This document shows positions 1-11,594 of a stretch of DNA of 64,000 nucleotides, piece after piece. Each line of letters starts with the position of its first letter. Positions within the stretch are counted from its first letter, which is position 1. Position numbers and translations under genes: made by a program. This DNA comes from Neopestalotiopsis rosae (Eukaryota > Ascomycota > Sordariomycetes > Amphisphaeriales > Sporocadaceae): the NCBI GenBank assembly GCA_023078685.1, contig JALGAS010000004.1, forward strand, positions 3,720,001 to 3,784,000, in the 5' to 3' direction. The notes under the pieces are model-generated. The model saw only the letters and a list, made by a program, of their open reading frames with translations. It had not been told where the DNA came from and made no database searches.

Positions 1-587
1 AAAGCGCTCGCAGATCTTTGTCTTCATCGGCGTGCCCCTATGTGTTCTCGGCCAAGGTCTTCAGATTTACTTCACGAACATGAAAGGGACTCATGCGGCT
101 AGTGAGGTGTGTTTCGTGACCGCCAAGACACTTGTCGGTCTTGGACGCGGTTTCTATCAGACAGCCGCCCAAGTTTCCATTCAGTCCCTCGTGCCCCGAG
201 AAGATGTTGCTGTCGTCACGGGTGTTTACTTTGCTGCCATGAACCTGGGAGCCGCCATTGGAACTAGGTACGCTTGTTTTCGTTGTTGAGCGAAGAATCT
301 TACAATCGCTGACAAGTCATAGCGTGAGCGGCGCCATATGGAACTCCATGCTACCAGCCAGACTCACAGAATATCTTCCCGAGGATACGAGATCTCAGGC
401 TCAAGCGATATACAAGTCAATCACGGTGGCAAAGAAATATGCAAAGGGGACAATTGTTCGTACTGCCATCGACCAAGCGTATCGAGAGACTCAACAGCGG
501 CTGGCCATTGCTGCCACAGCAGCACTGGCGCCTATGCTTCTGATCATGTTTATTATGAAGAACGTAGATCTGTCTGCTAAGAAGTAA
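1..587 (+). CDS. Siderophore iron transporter, MFS (3' part)
   Basis: This is the C-terminal part of a major-facilitator siderophore transporter (SIT/MirB type), which would import ferric siderophores across the plasma membrane. The reading frame is open from base 2 and the 5' end lies outside the window. Two exons are visible, 1-267 and 323-587; intron 268-322 (gtacgc...tcatag) joins ...AAIGT to SVSGAIWN. The sequence carries transmembrane stretches, a GLGRGFYQ loop, and the family's late loop (ARLTEYLP followed by AYRETQRRL-like residues, here AYRETQQRL). The protein ends with a hydrophobic helix and a short VDLSAKK tail. The family call is from remembered sequence character; the substrate is inferred. 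Confidence 0.8.
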
Positions 588-710
588 AAGTAGCAACAAA
601 AGTTTGACGGAGCGACACGATCCTTGCTGGTAGCAGCGGCCCCTTGTGTGTACTGTATGGACAACAATAGCTCCAGCTTCTCAATTTTGCCCAATAGCTT
701 GTACATACAA

Positions 711-2158
711 TTAGCATAGAGTCGCCACTATAATGCCTTGCCCATCGCCTGGAGGGTGGTATAGTCCTTCAATTACCAGTCCCGCTGCTGCAAGCAAAGT
801 CCTCCATTGACTAGCAGTTCTCTCAAAAGCTGCCAGATACACCATCATCATTAGATCCCATTGAGCGGGCAACAACGAACATCCTTCATCTGGAAGAATA
901 AAGTCGTTGATTACCAAGAAAGAGTAGCCCTTCTTCATCGAGGCCGCCACATTTCGCAGGATACGAATGCAATCGGGATCAGCGTAGTCGTGCATAATGA
1001 ACTTCATGAAGTACACGCGCGCCCCAGAGACGGGCTGCTGGCTCCAGAAGTCGATGCCATGCTTCTCAATCCGGTCCGGCATCCCGGTGATACTGTCCAA
1101 AACGGGCTGTTGGTCTTGCAAGATGAGCCGACCGGTTTGGTCTCTATACTGGTTGCAAAATTCGAGCAAGTCATGGCCACGACCTCCGGCCACGTCGACC
1201 ATCAAGATGGAATTAACATCACGGTCGGCACCTGTGAGAAGTTTCTCTTGAACGGGAAACCACGTGAACCATGGAGGGCGGCTGCCTCGATCCCCCTCAA
1301 AGAAGGAGTTGGCATCATCCCAGTATGACTCGTTGCCTGGGAGTGCAAGCCTGATCAAGATCACTTTCAGCCAACGGAACTTGCGCCACGGTGTACGGCC
1401 ATGCAATCGCCAATGGGAATCAAATAAAATCACATTGAAAAGAGAGAAAAAATAGATATGATCATACCACTCAAATGCCTTTTCCTTGCAACCACCATGA
1501 CCGACTTGCCAGATGCCGTCTTGAGGGTCAATTGGATTGGGATATTCTTTGGTCTTCAGCCACTGGGGTGTGGCAGCAAGACAAGGCATCGTATGATCAT
1601 AGCTACAAAGTCGTTAGCAAAGCCACCGCTAAGATTTATCATAGAGATTCCCAGGATGAATACATAAATTTGATCATCCCTTCAGTCAACTTGTTACTGA
1701 AGTGTCGCGTCCATTTGGTAGGACCGTAGTGCTCGACTCCCGTCTCGGACACATATCCTAGTGCGACAAGAACTCGGAGAAATCTGGTTAGCAGAAGCAC
1801 GTCGGCTCCTGTCTTTCGCGCGAGGTCATGTGCGGAAACAGATTTGTTCTCAGAGAGAATGTGGAAGACTTTCAGATCAACCAGTGTTCTGATGGCCATC
1901 CAGGCTCCTGGCTGCGAGGTCAAGTGTCAAAAGCCCGCACTTAGTGTTTTGGGAGATTCTTATGACAAGGCTTACCATGTACGCAAACTTCAGGGATGCA
2001 TCTTCGGGCTTCTCAAGCGCTGCGACTAGCTTTGTTGCTTCAGCCAAGGCTGCTACACGTTCTGATTCAGACAGAGAGTCCCCCGAGTTCTGCTGCAGAG
2101 AGGAAAGCACCTTGGCTACGCTCTCGAGAGCTTCGTTCCTGGAGGGATTGGTTGACAT
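711..2158 (-). CDS. SAM-dependent O-methyltransferase
   Basis: A class of plant/fungal-type O-methyltransferase that methylates hydroxyls of small aromatic or polyketide compounds. Four exons are proposed on the minus strand: 2158-1976, 1911-1664, 1602-1468 and 1350-711, giving 401 residues. Introns 1 and 2 have good sites, and intron 2 has a GCTAAC branch. Intron 3 (1351-1467) is inferred because it restores the family's AFEWL motif. The N-terminal half has the winged-helix dimerisation pattern (PGAWMAIRTLVDLKVF). SAM motif I is VDVAGGRGHD at about residue 240, and the catalytic-base region is IMHDYADPD near 308. It ends convergently, 123 bp from the siderophore transporter. Its start is the first ATG that gives a family-like N-terminus. 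Substrate unknown. Confidence 0.8.
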
Positions 2159-3001
2159 GGCTGGAATAGCTGGGCCCGCAAATATTGCGCAACTGTAGGG
2201 CACTGGACGAATCTGAGCAAGGATAAGAGTTCGCCAATTAACCTGCGTACCACTGATCAACGTGTGATCACTCTCTCGCGCTGTTCAGTGTGTTCAAATG
2301 AGTTTGAAAGCAAACGATTGACCGACCAAACAAACCAACAGACGTATTCCGCTACAGAAATGGTGTCTGTAGCACCTCGGGGGCTGTACACCATTTTAAA
2401 GACTCCCATGAGTTCTCTCGCTTCTACCAAATGACATGGCCCATCATGCCCGCTTTTTGTTACATGTATGAGCGAGGGAGGTGCATCAATTTGTAAGGAT
2501 TGTTGCGCATGATACTCCACCACAGCTCTGCAGACCCAGTCCTATTTGCCCAAAATGTTTGCTTCAACATCCACATTTGGTGGAGATCTCCGATAAAACG
2601 TGCATATCATGCACACATCCGCTCGGCGGGGAAACCGGTCCGAAACTTGAGCGGCCCGGCAAGGTAATGGAGGGTCGGGAAGGGGGTCGTCGCCATGGGT
2701 ACGACCAACAAGCGATATGCCGAACCCTGGTATCATGCAAGGGAGACCGAAATGCGATGGTACGCAAACTGCAATCTCAGACCTGATGAATATCTCGTAT
2801 TTTGCCTTAATCTGCTGGTCAATACAGCCATTACGTTACTCTTAATGAAACAGATTGTTGATTCGGACCTCCAACACGACTGAGTTCATCTGCACCCCGT
2901 CGCTTCTTCATTGTTGATACTGATCTAGAATTCGTCTTCAACCAAAACCTACATTTTTGGCTTCCTTGTGCCTTCGTCTTGATTTCCCATGATAAGCCGT
3001 C
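2159..3001. other. Divergent intergenic region
   Basis: Shared upstream region of the O-methyltransferase (leftward) and the rhodopsin-domain protein (rightward). No open frame here resembles a protein. A GC-rich stretch at about 2620-2700 stands out from AT-richer flanks; no clear TATA or repeat was seen. Confidence 0.5.
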
Positions 3002-4290
3002 ATGGCTAGCTCGGAAGATAGCTATGTCGCTACGATCAACACGGTCTCATGGATTCTTGGCGCAATCATAGTCCTCCTCACGTCTGCCAGGATATTTGGA
3101 AGGATGGCCATCATTCATCAAGCAGGCTGGGATGATGTTTTCATGGGATGTGCCACAGTGAGTATCATTCGTCCATGATTATTAGAGTTGGTACTGACTT
3201 CTTCTCGCCATCTTCAGGTTTCTGCGATCATTTGCTCTGCTCTAGTCACTACTGGCACTACCTATGGCCTCGGAATCCACACGAAAGATATCGCGAACCC
3301 GACTGACAAGTCCGAAGCCATCAAGTACACTGTAATAGCTCCAGCATGGTCCATCATCTGCTCCAGCTTTGGCAAGCTCTCGGTCCTGACTTTCCTATTT
3401 CGCTTGCTTGGTGTCACCACGAAAACTTGGCACATGGTATTCTTGTGGGGTATCTGCTTTGTTATGGTGTCGCTCAACATCATGGCTATCGTCATCATTG
3501 TCGGTTTCTGTCGCCCAGCTGCCGCGCAGTGGGACCCAAACGTCCAAGGAACATGTATGAATCCGAACACGCAGTAAGTTCTGCATCCTCTTTCCATACC
3601 TTCCACCAATCATCTGATGGCTCACTGTCTTATTCTGTCAAAAAGAGCGATGCTCGGAGATATCCAGGCAGCTTATAATGCTTTTATGGACATTGTGGTC
3701 GCACTCTTCCCGCCTTTCGTAATTCAGAAGCTCAACATGAGCACAAAGATGAAGATTGGCCTCTGCGTTATCATGAGCGGTGGGATCTTGTAAGACTTTT
3801 CATTCTGGAAAAGGTTCGCGACTAATACGTCCCAAGTGCTGCAGTGTGCACAATCATCAAGACCTGGCTGATCTCCAAGAACCTGGCCGACCACGATGAT
3901 ATCACCTATTCCTGGGCACCAATTACACTGTGGTATACGTACGCGATCCTTCCTGTATGCCAAGTATTTTCAAAAGGAGACTGACCAAAACACAGTGCTG
4001 AGATGGACGTACTCATCATACTTGGAAACATACCAACATTGTGGCCTCTCTTCCTCTGGTTTACGTCCAAGGTTCTAAGCCGGGGCGGAGATCAAAGCTA
4101 CGGTGTCTACCAAACCACGTCGAGTCGGCCTCGTCACATTGGATCCGATGCATTCGAAATGAAGGATACTTCGAACAAAGGGTCTGGGCCAGCGACGCGC
4201 GCATTACGAGAAGTAGACAATCTGCACACGGCCAGGATCAAAACTCCTGATGGGAGTGAAGTCTCACCAACAGACATGGTCAAGCAATGA
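3002..4290 (+). CDS. Rhodopsin-domain (PTH11-like) integral membrane protein
   Basis: A fungal seven-helix membrane protein of the rhodopsin/PTH11-like family; members are thought to sense surface or chemical cues, but most have no defined ligand. Five exons: 3002-3157, 3218-3573, 3646-3789, 3837-3938 and 3996-4290, totalling 350 residues with the frame kept throughout. The donor at 3939 was preferred over one at 3933 because it gives LWYTAEMDVLIILG, the family's helix-6 entry. Family hallmarks seen are GWDDVFM in loop 1, YGLGIH, the KLSVLTFLFRL helix, CRPAAAQWDP, and IPTLWPLF in the last helix. A hydrophilic C-terminal tail of roughly 70 residues follows. Signalling role is family-level inference. 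Confidence 0.8.
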
Positions 4291-4802
4291 GCGCCATGCA
4301 GGATAGATCGGCTAAATGAAAGGTATCATATAACTGTCCTATTCAATTGACCAAAACTTTCAAGCTTTACACATGCGATGACGGAGAAACTTTCATGCAC
4401 GACCCAACAAGATTGGGGCATCTTACTCCGAAGATACCCTGTTTCGCCCACAGGATGCTAGAACGACGATGGTCACATTACGGCGTCGAAGGCGATTCAT
4501 GGTCCGGCTTGGTCAACAGTGGGACAACGTAAAAATTAAGGAAACGGGTTGAGAGCGGCGAGAAGAGCGACATTGAAACAGCCTGACCATTGTGTACAAA
4601 ATCCCGAAAGGGCGCTGAAGACGTTCTCTCAGATCGCATAAAGGAGTACGTGCCGGGCCATTGCCTGCTGCCTTCCCGAAACTGGACATGGAAAAGGGCG
4701 AACTTTGCTTTCGCGAATTCAAGCGAGATGGATCATTGAAGTCATGATTGTTGGAATGTTGACCACTGTATTTCCCAGTACACACAGGTATTGATCATGC
4801 CC
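4291..4802. other. Intergenic, convergent 3' regions
   Basis: Between the rhodopsin-domain gene and the 3' end of a small leftward gene. No protein-like frame, RNA gene or repeat recognised. Confidence 0.4.
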
Positions 4803-4976
4803 TCACTTAGTCCTGTTCATCTCGCCCGACCCCCATGCAAACAAACCAAACCGAGCTCCGTTCCTTTGGCGTCGCGCCTCCTTCCATGCCTTCATGTTGC
4901 CATTTGGTGGTTTGACATACAGCCCCTGCCCATTTGGGCCTCTTGCCATACCGGGCGGTGGCGGTGGTAGTGACAT
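4803..4976 (-). CDS. Small Pro-rich hypothetical protein or last exon
   Basis: Not recognised. Reading leftward, a strong intron end (TACTAAC branch about 20 nt before a CCACAG acceptor at 4998-5000) is followed by an exon from 4997. Its first ATG (4976) opens a 57-residue frame beginning MSLPPPPPGM, then a Gly/Pro/Asn stretch and a basic segment (KAWKEARRQRN). If this ATG is used, the intron lies in the 5' UTR. If the upstream ATG near 5118 (MCFPWHRE, donor GTAACT) is used, splicing enters another frame that also stays open to about 4807. I cannot decide between them; the Pro-rich frame looks more protein-like. Confidence 0.35.
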   Translation of the reverse strand: MSLPPPPPGMARGPNGQGLYVKPPNGNMKAWKEARRQRNGARFGLFAWGSGEMNRTK

Positions 4977-4997
4977 ACGCTGCTGCAATGTCTGCTT

Positions 4998-6187
4998 CTG
5001 TGGACGATGGCGCGTTAGTATCAATCCGCGAATGCTGTGTGCGCTACAAACTAGCGCCTAGTGGTACAAATACTACAGAAGGCAGTTACCCACTTCACGA
5101 TGCCAAGGGAAGCACATGGCTAATGAGCGCGACGATAGCTCTGTTAACGGTATATACAATTCTTTAAAAGGGCAATTGTATTGTATACAGTGAGTCCTTG
5201 ATGAGAATTGAGTTGAACGATGCGATCGCAACTGCGACATTTACCGCGCGTCGTCGACGTAAGCAAGAACAGTGCTGTGCCGCTCTCCGGGCACAGCCAC
5301 ACAGGACGTTGCGCCGCTATTTGCCAAGGAGTAAGCCGACCTGTTGCGCGACGTGGACTCTGAATCCTTCTGCAGCCTCTGAACCAGTCGGAGTTCATTA
5401 GTTCATTCCACTTCTACTTTTCCCCAAACAGAAAGCCACACATGAGGCCAGTATGTCGCAATGAATTATTCCGCTGGAGATTTAGCACTCACCAAGGGGT
5501 CCATGTAGGTACATAGTACAACTAATGCCCCGTTCTAGAAGTTCAGTGCGTCGCGCGTTCTTTTACGGGCAGAGCCGCAGGCGCCAGTGCGTTCGGGGCT
5601 GGTACCCAAAAACTCCCCAATTTTTCACCGCAATTTTAACCCTCAAGACGGGCGAGATAGTCCCAACTCATGCATCGAAGTGATGCTTAGAATACTTGTT
5701 TATTCCAATGAGCCGCATGAAGTTTCAATCACTGGACGGAATAACCCTCTTGAAAAGCTGAGCTCTCAGCTGAGACTCCAAGCGAACCCAATGTCATCAA
5801 GGCAGCGATACAAAGCCGCCGCTTCCAGTTAGTGCTTTACAAAAGCTCGTCAATACCACCTGACTGTGTGCTACCCAAATCAAAAACACAATCATACTCA
5901 AGCAGTGGCAGTCGGCGGAGATCATTCAGCAAAGAGCTAACGAGTTTCACGCGTTGCATCGTAAAAAAAGACACAATCAGATGAATACCATCAAGCAAGA
6001 GCAAGTTCAAAACCATGGAGCCATTAACCTAGAGTTGGTACTGGCCGTGAGAATGCGAGCGAGGATAGCTGGCTCAGAAGCAGAAACGGAGAATCTACGG
6101 AGCGTGCCCCAGCAAGAGCCTGGTGAATGAGAAACCTGGAACGCAAACGGATTGGCAAAAGATAATTTGCGCAATGCCCTTTTTGTC
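4998..6187. other. Intergenic region
   Basis: Contains the probable 5' intron/exon of the small leftward gene (to about 5120) and then roughly 1 kb with no convincing gene. Open frames here are short and of random composition. The last 180 bp are the 3' UTR of the GST gene. Confidence 0.4.
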
Positions 6188-7066
6188 TCACTGTTTCGCT
6201 CTGGTGTCTTCGCCCCTAGAGATTTTGTCAAGGTACTCCTGATAAGAGTCAATACCGCGAGGCATCCCCGTCCACGCCAAATCCTGCTCCTCCATGGCCT
6301 TCTTCCTGACTTCTGCAAGCTTGGCCCAAGAGTCCCTCGAGATCATCCTCTCGTGCCACGCCTTCACGTTGGGAAACTCCTTGAATCTGTCTTCGAGCTG
6401 CATCGGGATACATTGATGGAGTATGTCATTCCAGGGAACAAACGACAGGTCGGCATATGTCATCTTGTCCCCGATCAACCACTGCTTACCTTGCAGGACC
6501 CCATCAAGGACCCCAAGCTGCCGCTTGCATTCATCATTGAAACGATTCTGCACAGATGGAACCTTTTCGGAGTGAAGAAAATTGAACCTGGACGACATTA
6601 GACGGTCTCAGTAAAGGGCGGTCGGAGAAAGACCCTACCAGCCGGCCTGATGGAAGAATGGTCCCTGAAGGCTCATCTGAAAGTGCAGCCATTGATTGAG
6701 AGCATGTCTCTCCTGAATGCAATCGGTCGGAAAGGTCAAGACATGATCATGATCGTACTGCTCGATGATGTAGGAGACGATCGCACCCGACTCCCAGAGC
6801 AGCACTCCAGTGTTGGGATCCTCGATGGCTTTCGTTGGTCAGCAGCTGGTATGAAAATCTCTCAACCGCATCACATCGCAGCTCTTACCAGGTACCGATC
6901 CATTTGGGTTCAGCTTGATGAAGGGCGGTCTTTTGATGTCATCGAAGCGAAATGAGATGATTTCATAGGGGACGTGAAGCTCTTCTAGAACCAGAACTAC
7001 TTTCCATGGATTAGGAATCGTGGGCGTGAGCCATACGCGGATAGATTTAATGGCGCTTGACGGCAT
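6188..7066 (-). CDS. Glutathione S-transferase (Ure2p/theta-like)
   Basis: A cytosolic glutathione S-transferase that conjugates glutathione to electrophiles or acts in redox detoxification. Three exons: 7066-6889, 6828-6639 and 6587-6188, giving 255 residues in one frame. The N-terminal thioredoxin fold (about residues 8-95) shows LTPTIPNPWKV, the cis-proline segment GSVPAIED and the glutathione-binding LWESGAIVSYI. The C-terminal all-helical domain (about 105-230) shows GDKMTYADLSFVPWN, the conserved N-capping-box region, and NVKAWHERM. The NPWKVVLVLEEL start is typical of the fungal Ure2p-like group. Length is normal for the family. Substrates are unknown. Confidence 0.9.
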
Positions 7067-7622
7067 AGTGTGCGTTGAACAGACGACTCTGGGGAATTAA
7101 AAAAAAACAAAGGAATTACGAGAGATCTCATCCTTTCTAGTCCTCGATGGCAAGTTTATGGTGTTGGGTCAAGAGGGCATGGGACCACTTATCGTGCATT
7201 GATGATGCACGCTCAACCAACATACATGTTGGTACCAAGATTCATGCGAGTCCACGGGTGCATCGCATTGACGCAAGCGCTATATAGGGCATTTAATAAT
7301 TAAATCATTCATGATTGATTGCGGAGTTTGGGAGATTGCCGCCAAGCGCAAAGCAAGATGCTGTAGCAGTATTATTCAGATCGTAACCACGCAACTGAAC
7401 ACCAATAAGATTTACTAAAAATGTATTCTCTACGCGATGCCAACCGAAACATTAAAAAGTATCGACTTGAGTGAACAAAACAAAAGTGATAAAATGAAAG
7501 GGCGATTCCTATATCGAAGCCTCTACGGCCCAGTATATTATGCATTCTGGAGAATGAGTCCATGGCAAAAAATGCAAAAAGAAGCCAAGATACCACAGTA
7601 TACTGCGGTGCATTGGGAATTG
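7067..7622. other. GST promoter and tRNA flank
   Basis: Upstream region of the leftward GST gene, ending at the tRNA. It holds a TATATA element and an AT-rich stretch at 7290-7310; no gene seen. Confidence 0.45.
7281..7286 (-). promoter_or_regulatory. Possible TATA element of the GST gene
   Basis: TATATA, self-complementary, about 215 bp upstream of the GST start codon. Its position is plausible if the 5' UTR is about 180 nt. Inferred from sequence only. Confidence 0.3.
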
Positions 7623-7695
7623 AGCCCAATGCGGGGGTCGAACCCGCAGCCTTGAGATTAAGAGTCTCACGCTCTACCGATTGAGCTAACCGGGC
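7623..7695 (-). tRNA. tRNA-Lys (CTT anticodon)
   Basis: A complete 73-nt cloverleaf without intron. The acceptor stem pairs GCCCGGT with ATTGGGC (two G-U pairs). The D arm (A box) is TAGCTCAATCGGTAGAGC. The anticodon stem pairs TGAGA with TCTCA around loop CTCTTAA, so the anticodon is CTT at 7662-7660 and reads AAG lysine codons. The T arm pairs GCGGG with CCCGC around TTCGACC (B box). The CCA end is not encoded, as expected in a eukaryote. Confidence 0.97.
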
Positions 7696-9255
7696 CTAGA
7701 GCTTGTTGTTGAGCTGGCGAACCTTATTTTACTCTATGTTGATGGTTTAAAGTGGAGGCCCCGTCCTTCGAGCATTGGCCTCCGAAACATTCAATCACTC
7801 GTGGGCTAAATTTGAGCACCACTATCAACAAGCGCTGATGGTCGTTGCCCAGTCCTTCCGAGTTTACGGAATTGACGCGTAGCCAACAAGTGAGACTGGA
7901 CTTTCGACCACTCTCAACTTGTGTTTCCAGGTAGATAGTACTGCTATAAGGAATCTCGTTGAGATATCGAAGGCGTACATGGCGGTAGCTCGCGGCTCTG
8001 TAGCGGATAGCAGGCCGAGGGGCTAGCGCTGGTTGCTGTCAGCGATCACTGGTGCAATCCACCGCCTGACGTACTGAAGACGCAAATAGGGCTTCTTGTC
8101 TAGAGCATGCTAAACCAGTTCATCCGATTGCGAGAGCACGACGAGCAGAAACGACTTCGCACGCAATGAACGGACGGTATCCAATTTCGATACATTTTTT
8201 CATACCTACGTCATTGTTGTGCACATTGTCCTCGCATAGAACTATATACTACCGAGTCCTTGACATTAGCAGTAATTGCCAGCCATCAGGCATATGGAAC
8301 CATTTGGGCATTCGCTAGTACCCGTCTTGACCCCGCAGAGTGCCCAGGTGCTAGGTAGAGGCGTTCAAGGCCACTCATAAAATTATTCCCAGACTCTGAG
8401 TGGCGCCTGTCAAATTCCCACAGGGATTGGCTAGCGGGACGTTTTGAGTCTTGAGGACTCAAACTGCCACGCCTTGGGAAAGTTTCTTCCGCAGCATTTG
8501 CTCCTACGGCCAATCCGATCCAGGGCACGGAAAAGAGATGACCTCCAATTGGACCGTTGCCAGCAACTATCTCGATCTGCTTTTTGCTTGGCGAGCCCGG
8601 GTGCAAGTACGATGAACGTTCGGAGCTTTATGCCCATGCAGCACGCCTCCCTACTGCCAGGGGTTGAGCCGGTGGACCAGGTACTCCTGTGGCTCTCCGG
8701 AGCAAACCACCCGCAGTTTTACCACACGTTTTATGTGAAGATGGGAATTTCAACATCTCGATCACAGATGTCCGCATCATCAGAGATGGACAATCCCTGA
8801 AGCGACTCAAGTTACACGATCGATCAAACCTATCATTGCTTTTCCGCTCCACACGTATGCGCTGCCGTTGGGAAAGCTTGGGCTTTTTTACGGCAGCAGA
8901 AGATGCAGTCTTTGGGTCTGCAGCGGGAAGTACGAAGTATTGCGGAGCGGTGTTGGAAAGCTGCATGGCTTGTGATCGGTTTCTGACATCATGAGTACGT
9001 GAGTATAGTTCGCTTGTGAACTCAAAAAAAGGCGTGTCCTTGTCCATTGTTTGTTATGATGTAGACATGATTGGATGTTCTTGCTCAATGCTTGAGATTT
9101 TATAAGAAGCTCTTTGTTTCACTTCTACTTAGTTCATACTTTGATCGCACCTTCCTCTTGACTTAGTTATCTCTGTTGAAGCTTCGTGGATCGAGACGTG
9201 ATTTGTGCAGACAGCAGTCAGTCTCTATTCGACAAACACATTCGACAAGTCATCA
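7696..9255. other. Intergenic region upstream of catalase
   Basis: About 1.5 kb without a supportable gene. A leftward ATG frame of 139 codons (9047-8628) has no recognisable domain and overlaps the presumed catalase promoter, so it was not called. The last 150 bp contain the catalase TATA-like element and 5' UTR. Confidence 0.45.
9098..9107 (+). promoter_or_regulatory. TATA-like element of the catalase gene
   Basis: TTTTATAAGA about 150 bp before the catalase ATG at 9256, followed by a pyrimidine-richer leader. Suitable for a core promoter; not proven. Confidence 0.45.
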
Positions 9256-11594
9256 ATGGCATCGCAAGTTATTTCAGCTGCTGTCGAAAAACTCCAGAAC
9301 ACGATGGCAGGCGAAAAGGGAGCCAAGACGGCTGATATCGAGCGCGATGTTATCAGCCCCAGCCAGGATACTCGCATCACCACCGAATACGGAGTCAAGC
9401 AGGGCAACACTGATGACTGGCTCAAGGCCACCAATGGCGACACGAGCGGTCCGTCGCTGATTGAGGATCACTTTGCCCGAGAGAAGATATCTCGCTTCGA
9501 CCATGAGCGTATCCCCGAGCGTGTCGTCCATGCCAGAGGTGCTGGAGCGTTTGGAACTTTTCGCTTGAAAGAGAGCGCCGCCGATGTTACACTTGCGCCA
9601 GTCCTCAACGATACATCACGGGAGACACCCGTCTTTATCCGCTTCTCAACGGTACAGGGCAGTCGAGGAAGTGCAGACACCGTCCGTGACGTTCGCGGAT
9701 TCGCCGTCAAGTTTTATACCCAAGAGGGTAATTGGGACATTGTCGGCAACAACATTCCGGTATGTCATGAACGGAAATCACACCACGATCCCCGTGGAAA
9801 CCGTGAATTGACAATGTATAGGTCTTTTTCATTCAAGATGCCATCAAGTTCCCCGACTTGGTCCATGCTGTAAAGCCAGAGCCCCACAATGAGGTTCCTC
9901 AGGCACAGTCGGCACACAACAACTTTTGGGACTTTGTCAACCTTCACACCGAGGTCAGTACCATCAACCCTCAGATAAATTGTACATTGCTAACGGAAAT
10001 ACAGTCTACTCACATGTACATGTGGGCCATGTCGGATCGCGCTATTCCTCGATCGTATCGCATGATGCAGGGTTTCGGTGTCAACACCTTTACTCTCGTC
10101 AACAAGAACGGCGAGCGCCACTTTTGCAAATTCCATTTCACACCGCACCTTGGTGTTCACTCTTTCGTATGGGATGAAGCTCTGAAGCTTGCTGGACAAG
10201 ATCCCGACTTTCACCGCAAGGACCTTGCCGAAGCCATTGATAATGGCGCATTCCCGAAGTGGGATTTCGGTATCCAGGTCATTCCAGAGTCCAAAGAGCA
10301 TGACTTTGACTTTGACATTCTCGATGCGACCAAGGTCTGGCCTGAGGACCTGATCCCCGTCCGTAATATCGGAGAGCTGGAGCTCAACAGAAATGTTGAC
10401 GAGTACTTCCCTCAGACGGAACAGGTTGCTTTTTGCACAGCTCACATGGTACCTGGTATTGGTCACTCTGATGACCCTTTGTTACAAGGCCGCAGCTTCA
10501 GCTATTTCGATACGCAGATATCCCGTCTTGGTATCAATTGGCAAGAGTTGCCCATCAATCGGCCCGTATGTCCATACATGAACTTCAATCGTGATGGCCA
10601 GAGCAGACACCGTATCAGCAAGGGAACCGTCAACTATTGGCCGAACCGCTTCGAGGTGAACCCTCCAGCCAAGCCACAAGAGGGTGCATACCCTGAGTAT
10701 CCCCAGAGGGTCTCTGGTATCAAGCAGAGAACACAGGGCAAGAAGTTCAGAGAGCACTTCAACCAAGCACAACTTTTCCTCAACAGTCTGTCGCCTCCGG
10801 AGAGAGCTCATCTTACCGCCGCTTTTGGCTTTGAGCTTGACCACTGCGACGACCCCATTGTCTATGAGCGCATGTCCACTCGTTTGGCTGATATTGATCT
10901 GGACCTTGCCCAGGAGGTTGCGACCATGGTTGGTGGACCGGTGCCTGACAAGGCATCCAGACCTAACCACGGCAATAAGGCGCCCAGGATCTCGCAGACT
11001 GAGTTCCCGGCCAAGGTTCCGACCATTGCCAGCCGAAGAGTTGCAATTCTCATTGCCGACGGTTTCGACTCGACGGCACTGAATGGAGTCAAGGCTGCCT
11101 TGACAGCATCCAGCGCACTGCCATTCATCATTGGACCCCGACGAGCAGAGATTTTCCCCGCTGGCTCCGACAAGAAGCCTGGTAGTGGTATCAAGGCCGA
11201 CCACCATTTTGAGGGAATGCGATCAACCATGTTTGATGCTGTCTTTGTGCCTGGTGGCGCCGAATCCATCAAGTCCTTGTCAACCAATGGTCGCTGTCTG
11301 CACTGGCTACGCGAGGCCTTCGGTCACCTCAAGGCTGTTGCTGGCAGTGGTGAAGCTGTAGAGCTCTTCAAAATCGCCTTTGGCCTGCCGAATGTTTCCG
11401 TCTCACAGGACCACCAGGTTGTGGAGTCTTATGGTGTTGTCACCATTGCCAATGTCACACCGGAACATTTTACTGAGACTGTCAAGATTGCCAGGGAGGG
11501 TACTCAGTTCCTTGAAAAGTTCTGGTACCAGATCTCTAACCACCGTAACTGGGACCGAGAGTTGGATGGGTTGAGCTCCCAAATTGCTTACTAA
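9256..11594 (+). CDS. Large-subunit monofunctional catalase
   Basis: A heme catalase that converts hydrogen peroxide to water and oxygen. Three exons: 9256-9759, 9822-9953 and 10005-11594, 741 residues, the size of large-subunit fungal catalases. Intron 2 is 51 bp and leaves the frame open, so it is easily missed. The catalytic His is near residue 92 in [12 protein letters not shown]. The distal Asn lies in DIVGNNIP, and the proximal heme Tyr near 379 in [11 protein letters not shown]. From about residue 550 a flavodoxin-like (class I amidotransferase/DJ-1-like) domain starts at [12 protein letters not shown], typical of this clade. The first in-frame ATG gives MASQV with no signal peptide, so an intracellular (conidial CatA/CAT-1-like) enzyme is inferred. 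Confidence 0.95.

Noticed and set aside
8628..9047. Leftward 139-codon ATG frame
   Set aside because: Overlaps the catalase promoter, has no domain, signal or conserved motif, and no splice or promoter support.
10482..11207. Leftward 241-codon frame inside catalase
   Set aside because: Antisense to the conserved catalase coding sequence and of random composition.
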